Origin: Steroidobacteraceae bacterium
Lineage (GTDB): Bacteria > Pseudomonadota > Gammaproteobacteria > Steroidobacterales > Steroidobacteraceae
Direction of reading: 5' to 3'
Assembly: GCA_025458905.1 (NCBI GenBank)
Contig: JALORN010000035.1
Location: 1-37,554 of the forward strand
DNA length: 37,554 bases
Shown here: piece after piece, positions 9,131-16,838 of the stretch
How positions within the stretch are numbered: position 1 is the first letter of the stretch
Layout of the letters: each line of letters starts with the position of its first letter
Translations under genes and position numbers: made by a program
The notes under the pieces: generated by a model
Seen by the model: only the letters and a program-made list of their open reading frames with translations
The model's database searches: none
Told to the model about the DNA's origin: nothing

Positions 9131-10119
9131 CAGCGCCGCCCCTCCCAGCGCCCGACCCCGGGGATCTCGCGCAGCGGCGGGAAGCCGCCCGCGGAGTCGA
9201 ACCAGTGCTCGACGAGGCGGAAGGAGATCGAGGTGCGCGGCGGCAGCATCGGCGTGCCCGAGGCGACCTCCTCGCGGGTGAACCAGCGCGCGTCCTCGAG
9301 TTCGGAGCTGCGCTGCGGCCGCGCATCGGGCGACGCACTGGCCATGAAGCCGAGCATCAGCGACGAGGGGAAGGGCCAGGGCTGCGAGGAGTGGTACTCG
9401 GTGCCGAGCACCTGCACGCCGGTCTCCTCGAGCACCTCGCGCGCCACCGCGTCCTCGAGGCTCTCGCCCGGCTCGACGAAGCCGGCGATCGTGGAGTAGC
9501 GGCCCGGTGGCCAGCTCGCCTGCCGGCCGAGCAGGGCACGCTCGCCGTCGGTGACCAGCACGATGATCGCCGGGTCGATGCGCGGGAACACCTCGGTGGC
9601 ACAGCGCTCGTCCGTGCAGCGCATCACGTGGCCGGCGCGCACCGGCAGGTTGCGCGCGCCGCAGACGCCACAGTAGCGGTGGCGGCGACGCCAGAAGCTC
9701 AGGGCGCGCGCGTAGGCCAGCAGGCTCGCCTCGGTCTCCTCGAGCAGCGGCGCGAGCGGCCGAAGTTCCTCGAAGCGCGCCCCGGGCAGGCCGACGAGCG
9801 CCGCCGGGTCGTCGCCGTCCGGCGCCTCGCGCTCGTCGAGCTCGACCAGCACGCAGCGCGACTCGCGGTACCAGCCGAGCAGCAGCGTCGACTCGCGCGC
9901 GGCGCGCTGCACCAGCGGGTGTCCGCCGTCGAGGAAGGCCACGCCGGGCTGCGGCCCGGCGACGACCAGCTGCGCGGTGCCGCGGGCCAGCACGTAGCGC
10001 GTGCGCGGGTCGCCCCGCGCCTCCTCCCACCAGCCCTCCTGCTCGCGCGCCTCGGCACGCCGGTCGATGTACGGGCCGGCGAGGAAGTTCCAGGGCGTGG
10101 CGTGCGAGGAGTTCGGCAT
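9130..10119 (-). CDS. nudC: NADH pyrophosphatase NudC
   Basis: 329 residues. N-terminal NUDIX-like domain (about 10-125), zinc ribbon with Cys150, Cys153, Cys168 and Cys173 (YCGVCGA, MRCTDERCA), a Nudix box at 213-235 (GFVEPGESLEDAVAREVLEE), and SQPWPFPSS at 245-253, the signature separating NudC from other Nudix enzymes. NudC hydrolyses NAD(H) to NMN(H) and AMP and removes NAD caps from RNA; it is cytoplasmic and uses a divalent metal. First gene of a three-gene unit with the DUF4126 and NRDE genes. The FlhC-like gene ends 48 bases upstream on the same strand. Confidence 0.95.
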   Translation of the reverse strand: MPNSSHATPWNFLAGPYIDRRAEAREQEGWWEEARGDPRTRYVLARGTAQLVVAGPQPGVAFLDGGHPLVQRAARESTLLLGWYRESRCVLVELDEREAPDGDDPAALVGLPGARFEELRPLAPLLEETEASLLAYARALSFWRRRHRYCGVCGARNLPVRAGHVMRCTDERCATEVFPRIDPAIIVLVTDGERALLGRQASWPPGRYSTIAGFVEPGESLEDAVAREVLEETGVQVLGTEYHSSQPWPFPSSLMLGFMASASPDARPQRSSELEDARWFTREEVASGTPMLPPRTSISFRLVEHWFDSAGGFPPLREIPGVGRWEGRR

Positions 10120-10167
10120 CGGGGAGGTCGCGGCGCCTCGGCGCGGAGGTGGCGCGGCCTCCCGATT

Positions 10168-10779
10168 CTAGGCCATCGAGGCGGCAGCCGCATGCGCGGC
10201 AGGCCACCGCGGCGGCGGCTGCGGCGCGGCCGGCGGCACCGGTTCGCCGCAGCTCAGGCAGGGCGTGGCGCGCAGCGCCAGCGGGTCGCCGAAGCCGAGG
10301 CCGCTGCAGTGGCGGCAGTGCAGCAGCCGGATCTCGGCGCCGCCGGCGAGCGCGACGGCGAGGAAGGCCGCGTGCTCGAAGGTGATCTGCGGCTCGTGCG
10401 CGATCTCCCGGTAGGTCTCGAAGGCGTCGCACAGCAGCTCGCCGCGCGCCACGCCGGGCAGGGCGCGTCCCGCGTCCGCGAGGCGCTGCGGCGGCAGCAC
10501 GCCGAACATCGACAGCAGCGACGCGAGGCAGGCGGTGTCCTGCTGCAGCGCGCGCGAGCGTGCGAAGTAAGAGACCTGCCGCGGCGACTTGCCGCGGTGG
10601 CGCCGCACGGCGCCGCCGTCGCCGCCGCGCACGTAGGAGCGATAGAGCTTGCGGATCCGGTCGTCGGTGAGGCCGGTCCACTGGCGGATGGTCTGCGTCC
10701 GCGCCTCGTGGCGGATCAGGCGCACGGCCAGGTCATAGCGCAGCCGGTCGCGGCTGTAGCGGTCGTCGGTGACGCGCAT
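10168..10779 (-). CDS. FlhC-like transcriptional regulator
   Basis: 203 residues, close to FlhC's usual length. The helical N-terminal part (YDLAVRLIRHEARTQTIRQWTGLTDDRIRKLYRSY) fits the FlhC DNA-binding region. The C-terminal part has four Cys as C155-x2-C158-x15-C174-x2-C177 (LLHCRHCSGLGFGDPL, TPCLSCGEP), almost the spacing of the zinc site in enterobacterial FlhC. A Pro/Ala-rich tail follows. Classical FlhC works with FlhD to activate flagellar class II promoters; no flagellar genes are in this window, so the targets are unknown. ATG 10779 is preceded by a GGGGAA stretch. A possible FlhD-like partner is divergent at 10891. Confidence 0.8.
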   Translation of the reverse strand: MRVTDDRYSRDRLRYDLAVRLIRHEARTQTIRQWTGLTDDRIRKLYRSYVRGGDGGAVRRHRGKSPRQVSYFARSRALQQDTACLASLLSMFGVLPPQRLADAGRALPGVARGELLCDAFETYREIAHEPQITFEHAAFLAVALAGGAEIRLLHCRHCSGLGFGDPLALRATPCLSCGEPVPPAAPQPPPRWPAAHAAAASMA

Positions 10780-10890
10780 CGTCGGGTTCCCCGTTTCGTG
10801 GTCGTAATTTTTGGTAAAAATATCCCAAAAATAGGGTGGCGTTGCCAAGCGGTCCCGGGCGAGCATTTCTGCCCGGAACGGGGAGGAATG
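10780..10890. promoter_or_regulatory. AT-rich divergent promoter/operator between FlhC-like and FlhD-like genes
   Basis: An island of A/T-rich sequence (10804-10835) interrupts the GC-rich background. It contains an 8-bp inverted repeat ATTTTTGG (10807-10814) / CCAAAAAT (10825-10832) with a 10-base spacer that itself holds TAAAAATAT, a plausible -10 region on either strand. Its place between two divergent regulator genes suggests a shared promoter and an operator, possibly autoregulated; that is inference. Confidence 0.5.
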
Positions 10891-11700
10891 ATGGCGACAC
10901 AGCAGAACGCGGCCGCGGTGCCGCGCAGGGACGGGCGTGCGGGCGGGGCGCTCGACGCCGAGACGCGGCAACAGGTGACGGAGCTGAACCGGCTGGCGAT
11001 CGATGCGCTCTGCGGGCAGCTCGCGGCGGACCCGCGGGTGCCGCGGCCGCAGCCGGGCCCGCCGCAGCTGCGCCGGCGCCGCGGCGGGGTGGCGGCGCCG
11101 CGCGTCGCGCCGCGGGCGCCGGCGCCGCAACCCTGCGCAGCCGAGGCGGCCACGACCGCGCCGTCGCCGGTGATGCTCGCGCTCGGCCCGGCCTGGCTCG
11201 GCCTCGACGATGCCGGGCGCGGTGCGCTCGCCGCCTGTCCCTACCTGGTGGTCGAGCTCGACGTGTCGCGGCTGCTCGGTCCGTCGCCGCCGGGCGGCTG
11301 GGTCAGCGAGGCCGGCGGCGCGCCGCCGCAGTCCGTGCCGCCGGGGAGCTTGCGGCCGGTCGCGGGCGAGCCCGCGTCCGCGCCCTGGGCGCACGCCGCC
11401 CGCATGGTGTTCCAGTACGCCTGGCACTTCGCGCGCGTCTCGCCGGTCCTGGCCGGCTTCGTGCTCGGCTTGCCGGGCCGCGACGTCGAGGCGCTGCGCG
11501 GCGTCCGGCTGTCGCAGGCCGATGCCCTGCTGCCGCGCGTGCCGCCCTGCGTCGCGCTGCGCTGGCGCGACGACGCGGCGCTGTGGTCGGGCTGGCTGGC
11601 CGCGGCGCAGGCACGGGACGCGGTGGCGCTGCGGGCCTGCGAACTGCGCGGCCTGCAGCGGCTCGCCGGTGCGTGCCGGCCCGCGCCGCCGCCGCCCTGA
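10891..11700 (+). CDS. Unrecognised protein with FlhD-like C-terminal segment, divergent from FlhC-like gene
   Basis: 269 residues from ATG 10891, which is four bases after GGGAGGA (10881-10887); ATG 10888 is directly adjacent and too close to the SD. Residues 20-48 are helical, 50-95 are a Pro/Arg/Ala-rich linker, and 94-128 form an ordered block (PVMLALGPAWLGLDD, CPYLVVELDVSRLLG). The segment 178-230 (HFARVSPVLAGFVLGLP, ALRGVRLSQADALLPRVPPC, VALRWRDD) lines up by eye with FlhD: hydrophobic-R/V-LG, an L-x3-L-[TS]-x-Q pattern, then C-x2-[FL]-R-[FW]. FlhD is only about 105 residues, so this would be an extended relative. Its position opposite the FlhC-like gene supports a partner role, but homology is not proven. 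No signal peptide or membrane segment. Confidence 0.7.
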   Translation: MATQQNAAAVPRRDGRAGGALDAETRQQVTELNRLAIDALCGQLAADPRVPRPQPGPPQLRRRRGGVAAPRVAPRAPAPQPCAAEAATTAPSPVMLALGPAWLGLDDAGRGALAACPYLVVELDVSRLLGPSPPGGWVSEAGGAPPQSVPPGSLRPVAGEPASAPWAHAARMVFQYAWHFARVSPVLAGFVLGLPGRDVEALRGVRLSQADALLPRVPPCVALRWRDDAALWSGWLAAAQARDAVALRACELRGLQRLAGACRPAPPPP

Positions 11701-11710
11701 CGGCGGCGGC

Positions 11711-11730
11711 CGCGAGCCCCGGGCCTCGCG
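11711..11730. terminator. Hairpin between convergent genes
   Basis: A 20-base near-palindrome: CGCGAG and CTCGCG arms around a central CCCGGG with one C-C mismatch on each side. It sits in the 65-base gap between the FlhD-like gene and the convergent peptide-binding gene. It has no T-run, so it would be a weak or factor-assisted terminator for either direction. Confidence 0.3.
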
Positions 11731-11765
11731 CATGCCGCGCCGCGCCGCAACGCGCCGCAGGGCGC

Positions 11766-13403
11766 TCAGCCCGCGACGGCCAGCCAGCGCGAGGGACGGA
11801 TGCTCGTCGGGTTGTCGGGGAACGCGGTGACGCGCGGCGCGACCAGTTCCTGCCACGCCGGGAACACCAGCGGCGCGAGCGGCTGCTGCTCGAGCACGAT
11901 CGCCTCGGCCTGCTGCAGCAGCGCGGTGCGCTCCGCAACGCTGCGCGCGCGGCGCGCCGCGTCGACCAGCGCATCGAAGCGCGCGTCGCTCCAGCCGCCG
12001 TTGCGGCGCGCGGTCTCGGTGGCGAGCACCTCGAACCAGATCATCGGCCCCGGCAGCATCGGCGCGATCGCGGTGCTGGCGAGCTCGAACTCGCCGCGCT
12101 CGACGTTGCCGTAGAGCGTGCGCGGGTCGCTGCTGCGCAGCGTCGCGGCGACGCCCGCCTCGCGCCACATCGCCGCGAGCGCCACGGCCTCGCGCTTCTC
12201 GAGCGCGCCGGCGACGAAGTCGAGCCGCAGGGCGAGCGGGCGCGCCGCGCCGAAGCCTGCCGCCGCGAGCAGGGCGCGCGCCGCCTCGAGCCGCCGCGCG
12301 CGCGGCCAGTCGCGCCACGCCGGGCCGCGGGTCGGCTGGTAGTCGCCGGTGGTCGGCGCGACGAAGCTCCAGGCGGGCTCGGCGTCGCCGCCGCGCACCT
12401 GGCGGGCGAGCGCCTCGCGGTCCACCGCGAGCGACAGCGCGCGGCGCACGCGCGCGTCGTCGAACGGCGCGCGCCGCGTGTTGAACAGCACGAAGGTGGC
12501 GCTGCGGGCCGGCGCAGTGCGCAGTTGCGCCGGCGCCTCGCGCCGCGCCCAGGCGACCGCCTCGGGCGAGACGCGGGTGACGTCGATCTCGCCGGCGCGG
12601 TAGCGCGGGAAGGCCGCGGCGGCCTCGGCGACCACCAGCTCCACGCGCTCGAGGCGCACGCTGGCGGCGTCGTGGAAGCGCGGGTTGCGTGCCAGCACGA
12701 TCCGGTCGCCGACCACCCGGCCCTGCAGCAGGAAGGGGCCGTTGGAGACCCAGTTCGCCGGCCGCGACCAGGCCTCGCCGAGCGCCTCGATGCGGTGGCG
12801 TGGCGCGGGCAGCAGCACCGCGAGCAGGGTCGGCAGGTCGATCTGCGGGTAGTCGAGGTCGACCTGCACGGTGCGCGGATCGGGCGCCCGCAACCCGAGG
12901 CTCGACGGCGCCGCCTGGCCCGCGGCGATCGCCGCGGCATTGCGCAGCGCCTTGAGCCGGAACGCCAGCAGGCCGGGATGCGCGGGGTCGAGGTAGCGCC
13001 GTGCCGCCCAGGCGAAGTCCTGCGCGGTCAGCGGCCTGCCGTCCGACCAGGTGAGGCCGGCGCGCAGCTCGAAGGTCCATTGCAGGCCGTCCTCGCGCGT
13101 CCGCCAGCGCGCGGCGCAGCCCGGCACGACCGTGCCGTCGGGCCCGAAGGCGGTGAGGCCCGTGAACAGGTCGCTGAGGATCGCGAAGTCGCTGGCGGAG
13201 CCGTAGCGCAGCGGGTCGAGCGTCGCCGGCTCGCTGATCGCGCGGCGCAGCACCGCGCCCGTGGGGCGCGCCGCCGGCGCGACGGCCGCGAGTGCGCCGC
13301 CCGCCGGCAGCAGCGACGTGCCCGCGACGGCCGCCAGGCCGCGCAGCAGCGCGCGGCGCACGGCGGGGCGATCGACGGGCTCGGGGTCGGTGCGGGTCGG
13401 CAC
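11766..13403 (-). CDS. Periplasmic oligopeptide-type substrate-binding protein (SBP_bac_5), orphan
   Basis: 545 residues. The N-terminus has a twin-arginine-like stretch (VRRALLRGLAAVAGTSLLPAGG, about 14-36) ending in GALA, so export by Tat or Sec is expected. The mature part follows the OppA/DppA family: ISEPATLDPLRYGSASDFAILSDLFTGL, WTFELRAGLTWSDGRPLTAQDFAWA, NWVSNGPFLLQG, FNTRRAPFDDARVRRALSLAVDREAL. Such proteins capture peptides or related solutes for an ABC importer. No permease or ATPase of that type is nearby, so it must share a transporter or serve another role. Ligand not predictable. It probably starts its own transcript. Confidence 0.9.
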   Translation of the reverse strand: MPTRTDPEPVDRPAVRRALLRGLAAVAGTSLLPAGGALAAVAPAARPTGAVLRRAISEPATLDPLRYGSASDFAILSDLFTGLTAFGPDGTVVPGCAARWRTREDGLQWTFELRAGLTWSDGRPLTAQDFAWAARRYLDPAHPGLLAFRLKALRNAAAIAAGQAAPSSLGLRAPDPRTVQVDLDYPQIDLPTLLAVLLPAPRHRIEALGEAWSRPANWVSNGPFLLQGRVVGDRIVLARNPRFHDAASVRLERVELVVAEAAAAFPRYRAGEIDVTRVSPEAVAWARREAPAQLRTAPARSATFVLFNTRRAPFDDARVRRALSLAVDREALARQVRGGDAEPAWSFVAPTTGDYQPTRGPAWRDWPRARRLEAARALLAAAGFGAARPLALRLDFVAGALEKREAVALAAMWREAGVAATLRSSDPRTLYGNVERGEFELASTAIAPMLPGPMIWFEVLATETARRNGGWSDARFDALVDAARRARSVAERTALLQQAEAIVLEQQPLAPLVFPAWQELVAPRVTAFPDNPTSIRPSRWLAVAG

Positions 13404-13471
13404 GGGCGGGCGCAGGCGGCGGGCGGGGCCGGGGCCTCTACGTTAGGACGTCCCGCCGGTCCTGACGATAC

Positions 13472-13493
13472 CCGCCGGCGGCTGCGCCGGCGG
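13472..13493. terminator. 9-bp GC hairpin downstream of small gene
   Basis: Perfect arms CCGCCGGCG (13472-13480) and CGCCGGCGG (13485-13493) around a 4-base loop. It lies 18 bases past the stop of the 69-residue gene and upstream of the peptide-binding gene on the same strand. There is no T-run, so this is a possible factor-assisted terminator or processing site. Confidence 0.35.
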
Positions 13494-13511
13494 TTCGCGC
13501 TGGCGAAGCGC

Positions 13512-13721
13512 TCAGTCGTCTTCGTCGACGAACGGCGGTTCGCCCGAAGGTGCCTCGGTCCCGGTGTCGAGGTCGACAATCGTGGCGCCATCCGGGCCGC
13601 GTACCAGGAACGGCCGCGAAGGCTGGTCGGCGGCGACCTGCCGCGCGAACGCGTCCCGCGCGGCCTGCAGGGGCGATCCGGCCTCGATCACCGCGGCCCA
13701 GCTGACCCGATACCGTGGCAT
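13512..13721 (-). CDS. Small hypothetical protein, 69 aa
   Basis: Reads MPRYRVSWAAVIEAGSPLQA, then ARDAFARQVAADQPSRPFLV, an RGPDGATIVDLD strand and an acidic tail. The pattern of a beta strand, a helix beginning SPLQAARDAF, another strand and a final IVDLD resembles small conserved proteins of the type YRVEW-IDIEADSPREAA with unknown function. It starts 21 bases after the CsbD stop with no convincing SD, so it may rely on read-through from csbD. Codon use is like its neighbours. Function unknown. Confidence 0.65.
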   Translation of the reverse strand: MPRYRVSWAAVIEAGSPLQAARDAFARQVAADQPSRPFLVRGPDGATIVDLDTGTEAPSGEPPFVDEDD

Positions 13722-13742
13722 GCCGGCCGCCGGATGCCGGCG

Positions 13743-13928
13743 TCAGTGCCGGGTGCGACTCTCGCGCGCCTTGTCCCGGACCCCGCCGGCCACGTTCTGC
13801 AGCTTGCCGGCGACGCGCTGGCCGCGCCCCTCGTTCTCGAGCTTCGAATCGCCGAGCGCCTTGCCGGCGCGCTGCTTGATCCGGCCACCCACGTTGCGCG
13901 CGGCGCCCTTCACCCGGTCCTTGTCCAT
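13743..13928 (-). CDS. CsbD-family stress protein
   Basis: 61 residues, highly charged and helical: MDKDRVKGAARNVGGRIKQR, then AGKALGDSKLENEGRGQRVAGKLQNVAGGVRDKARE. The KGAARNVGGRIKQRAGKALGD and EGRGQRVAGKLQ pieces are typical of CsbD, a small general-stress protein found in many bacteria with unclear molecular function; it is often induced by envelope, osmotic or stationary-phase stress. A clear SD (GAGGGAG) precedes the ATG at 13928. The 186 bases upstream carry no gene and are the likely promoter region. Confidence 0.9.
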   Translation of the reverse strand: MDKDRVKGAARNVGGRIKQRAGKALGDSKLENEGRGQRVAGKLQNVAGGVRDKARESRTRH

Positions 13929-14114
13929 GTGCGTGCTCCCTCGGTCTCGATCGCCGATCGGCGGGTCGCGCCACGGCGGCGCGGCCTGCGGGCGCTGTGG
14001 GACGTCGCGGTGGCGGGCGCTGTCGGCGGACCGCCGGGGGCACGGCGCGACCTCGCGAAGCGGCCTGTCGGAGCCGGGCTACGCCGCGTCGTGCTGCGGG
14101 GCCCGCCGCCATCG

Positions 14115-15644
14115 CTACAGGTAGACGGCCAGGAACAGCCCGAGGCTCGCGCCGCCGGCGTCGAACAGCTCCAGGGTGTTGGCCTCGATCCGCCAGGTCG
14201 CGGTGCGCGCCAGCGTGTCGGCGAGCCGGCGTTCGAGCGCATCGAGCGGTGGCGGGCAGGCCATGCGCGTCGTGGCGCCGGGCGCGAAGCACAGCGACCT
14301 GCCGTCCACGGCGTAGCGGCCGTTCGAGGTGTTGCAGCCGGCGGTCGCGGTGTACTCGCCGCGCGGTGCGTCGTTGCGCGGCGCGCGGATCCGCAGCTGG
14401 GCCTCGCGTCGCCCGTCGGCCGGTCGCGGCACGTCCTCGCCGCCGAGCGCGACCACGCGCCAGTAGGTGTTGGCGAGGTTCGCGTCGGCGCGCGCACGCT
14501 CGCAGCGCTCGCCCGGCCAGGTGTGGATGAAGCGCCGGACGACCCAGGTGGGCGCGGTGCCCGTGCCTTCCATCTTCGGGCGCTGCTCGAGGCCGCCCTC
14601 GAAACTGACGTGCAGCGGCGCGCCCGGCGCGGGGGCGGCGGCCCGGTAGCCGCGCTCCATCCGCAGCCAGTCGCCTTCCATCGCGACCGGGTGGCGCTTG
14701 CCGGTCGCGCACTCGGTGAGCATCGCCGCGTCGGCGAGGTAGGTGAGATCGCCGGCGACCGCGGCGCCGACCGGCGCGCTGCCTGCGGGTGCCGCCGGTG
14801 CGACGCCGCCGGTCGGCGCGGGGCCCGCCCCGGGGCCGGCTCCGCCGGGGGGCGGCGGCGCCGCGCCCGCGCGGGTCGCGCCGACGGCGATCCGGCCATC
14901 GGCCGTGCGCAGTTCGAGCCGGGTGCCGTCGATGCGCAGACGCGCCGCCGACTCCAGCGCGGCGAGGAACGCGGCCTCCTGCTCCATGACGCCCTGCGGC
15001 CCGGCGCAGAGTCGCCGGGTCGCGGCCGGCCGGATGACCTGCAGCGTCGCGCCGTCCTGGGTGTAGCCGCCGACGTAGCGGTTGCAGCCGGCGGAGCCGC
15101 CGAGCCGGCCGTTGCCGAGGAACTCGATCGTCAGGGTGGTGTCGCGCAGCACGCTGACCACGGCCTGCCGGCCGTTGTTGTAGCCGGTGACCTGCCAGGT
15201 CGTGTCGGCGAGGCCCTGGTCCTGCGCGGCGAGGGTGGCGAGCGGCTGGCCCTGGGCGTCGAGCAGGCTCAGGACCGAGCCCTCGAGCCGGATCGCGCGC
15301 GCGGCACGCAGCGCCGCGGTGTAGGCCTGGGCCTGTTGCTGCACGGCGGGCGCGCAGGCGCGCTGCGTGGACACCAGGTCGCCGCGCAGCCGGAAGCCGT
15401 TGCCCGCGGCCTCGTAGGAACCACCGTACTGGTTGCAGCCGTCGGAGCCGGTCGCCCGGCCGGACTCGAACCTCAGCGTCGCGGTGACGCCCGGCAGCAG
15501 GGTGCGGCCGGGCAGGGCGGACAGCGTCCAGGACGTGCCCTCGAGCAGCGGCGCGGGCGGCGGATCGGCGGCGTGGGTCATCGGCACCCGGGCCGCCAGC
15601 AGCAGCAGGGCGCCGGCGAGGGCGGCGCGGCGGAACGACGGCAT
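14115..15644 (-). CDS. Secreted protein with three META (HslJ-like) domains
   Basis: 509 residues from ATG 15644, preceded by GAGGTGA. The open frame continues upstream, but this start gives a signal peptide (about 1-25, ending THAA). META 1 (about 33-140) has EGTSWTLSALPG and GSDGCNQYGGSYEAAG; META 2 (about 147-255) has DTTWQVTGYNNG and GSAGCNRYVGGY. A Pro/Gly/Ala linker (about 260-295) leads to a domain with TECATGKRHPVAMEGDWLRMERGY and PLHVSFEGGLEQRPKMEG, of the type found in COG3187-like proteins. META 3 (about 390-509) has NTYWRVVALGGE and ATAGCNTSNGRY. Each META keeps its GCN core. META domains occur in HslJ and in heat- and novobiocin-resistance proteins; a periplasmic stress role is inferred. 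Confidence 0.85.
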   Translation of the reverse strand: MPSFRRAALAGALLLLAARVPMTHAADPPPAPLLEGTSWTLSALPGRTLLPGVTATLRFESGRATGSDGCNQYGGSYEAAGNGFRLRGDLVSTQRACAPAVQQQAQAYTAALRAARAIRLEGSVLSLLDAQGQPLATLAAQDQGLADTTWQVTGYNNGRQAVVSVLRDTTLTIEFLGNGRLGGSAGCNRYVGGYTQDGATLQVIRPAATRRLCAGPQGVMEQEAAFLAALESAARLRIDGTRLELRTADGRIAVGATRAGAAPPPPGGAGPGAGPAPTGGVAPAAPAGSAPVGAAVAGDLTYLADAAMLTECATGKRHPVAMEGDWLRMERGYRAAAPAPGAPLHVSFEGGLEQRPKMEGTGTAPTWVVRRFIHTWPGERCERARADANLANTYWRVVALGGEDVPRPADGRREAQLRIRAPRNDAPRGEYTATAGCNTSNGRYAVDGRSLCFAPGATTRMACPPPLDALERRLADTLARTATWRIEANTLELFDAGGASLGLFLAVYL

Positions 15645-15774
15645 GGCAGGGTCACCTCTGGAAGCCTCGGGGATCGCGGCAGGACGACATTGCACCTCAT
15701 GCACGGTGCTTTGCCCATCGGGGCCACCCGCTGGCGGGGCCGGGCGGAGGCTGCAGCGGCCCCGGGCGCGACGG

Positions 15775-15780
15775 TACACT
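15775..15780 (+). promoter_or_regulatory. Candidate -10 element (TACACT) for ABC exporter operon
   Basis: TACACT sits 48 bases before the ATG of the ATPase gene in a 183-base intergenic stretch shared with the divergent META gene. There is no good -35 at the right distance, so this is a weak sigma-70-like candidate. Confidence 0.3.
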
Positions 15781-15827
15781 GGCCGCCGGCCGGCCTTTCC
15801 CTCCACTGCCGGCGGGTTCCTCGCTCC

Positions 15828-16838
15828 ATGCACGCGCTGTCGGTCCGCGGTCTCGTCAAGACGTACAAGAACGGTGTCCAGGCGCTGAGGGGCGTCGATC
15901 TCGACGTCGAACAGGGGGATTTCTTCGCGATGCTCGGGCCGAACGGCGCCGGCAAGAGCACCCTGATCGGCATCGTCACCTCGCTGGTCAACAAGACCGC
16001 CGGCAAGGTCAGCGTGTTCGGCCACGACATGGACACCGACCTGGAGGCTGCCAAGGCCTGCATCGGGGTGGTGCCACAGGAACTGAACCTGAACCTGTTC
16101 GAGACGCCGGAGACGATCGTCGTCAACCAGGCGGGCTTCTACGGCATTCCGCGCAAGATCGCGCGCGAACGTGCCGAGAAGTACCTCGGCAAGCTGTCGC
16201 TCTGGGACCGGCGCGACAAGATGGCCCGCTCGCTGTCGGGGGGCATGAAGCGGCGGCTAATGATCGCCCGCGCGCTGGTGCACGAGCCACGGCTGCTGAT
16301 CCTCGACGAGCCCACGGCCGGGGTCGACATCGAGATCCGGCGCTCGATGTGGGAGTTCCTGCGCGAGCTCAACGCGTCGGGCACCACCATCATCCTGACC
16401 ACCCACTATCTCGAGGAAGCCGAGTCGCTCTGCCGGAACATCGCGATCATCGACGGCGGGCGGATCGCGGAGTCCGACCGGATGGACCGGCTGCTGCGCA
16501 AGCTGCACACCGAGTCGTTCGTGCTGACGCTGCGCAATCCGCTCGCCCGCGCGCCGGCCAGCGCCGGCTACGACATCGACCTGGTCGACGAGCACACGCT
16601 CGAGGTGGAGGTCAGCAAGGACCGCAACCTCAACGACCTGTTCGCCCGGCTCTCTGCCGACGGCATCGAGGTGCTGTCAATGCGCAACAAGGTGAACCGC
16701 CTCGAGGAGATCTTCATGCGGCTGGTCGACAAGTCGGGGGCGGGAGCAGCCGCCGCGGGCGGCAATGGGCCGGACGCGGTCGCCGCGCGGGGCGTCGTGC
16801 AGGGCGCGCCGCACGGCCACGGTGGGCGGCACCCATGA
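15828..16838 (+). CDS. ABC transporter ATP-binding protein (YadG/DrrA-like)
   Basis: 336 residues. Walker A GPNGAGKST (37-45), Q-loop GVVPQELNLNLFE, ABC signature SLSGGMKRR (about 137-145), Walker B LLILDEPTAGVD and switch region IILTTHYLEEAE are all intact. The C-terminal 80 residues form the extra domain typical of ABC-2 exporter ATPases and end in a Gly/Ala/His-rich tail. It powers the permease encoded next, whose ATG overlaps its TGA by four bases. The closest well-known pair is YadG/YadH of Escherichia coli, which has no firmly known substrate; drug or polysaccharide export is also possible. Start ATG 15828; the much longer open frame upstream is a shadow. Confidence 0.93.
   Translation: MHALSVRGLVKTYKNGVQALRGVDLDVEQGDFFAMLGPNGAGKSTLIGIVTSLVNKTAGKVSVFGHDMDTDLEAAKACIGVVPQELNLNLFETPETIVVNQAGFYGIPRKIARERAEKYLGKLSLWDRRDKMARSLSGGMKRRLMIARALVHEPRLLILDEPTAGVDIEIRRSMWEFLRELNASGTTIILTTHYLEEAESLCRNIAIIDGGRIAESDRMDRLLRKLHTESFVLTLRNPLARAPASAGYDIDLVDEHTLEVEVSKDRNLNDLFARLSADGIEVLSMRNKVNRLEEIFMRLVDKSGAGAAAAGGNGPDAVAARGVVQGAPHGHGGRHP

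Noticed and set aside
2908..9499. Very long plus-strand open frames opposite tamB, tamA and nudC
   Set aside because: Low-complexity Ala/Arg/Glu/Val content and no motif; antisense shadows of well-supported genes.
15692..15716. Possible sigma-54 site near TGCACGGTGCTTTGC upstream of the ABC exporter
   Set aside because: The -24 GG is missing at the required ten-base distance from the GC; the match is only superficial.
10836..16838. 2000-residue plus-strand open frame
   Set aside because: Only its last 336 residues are a real protein (the ABC ATPase from 15828); the rest is antisense to the peptide-binding, CsbD and META genes and is a product of high GC.
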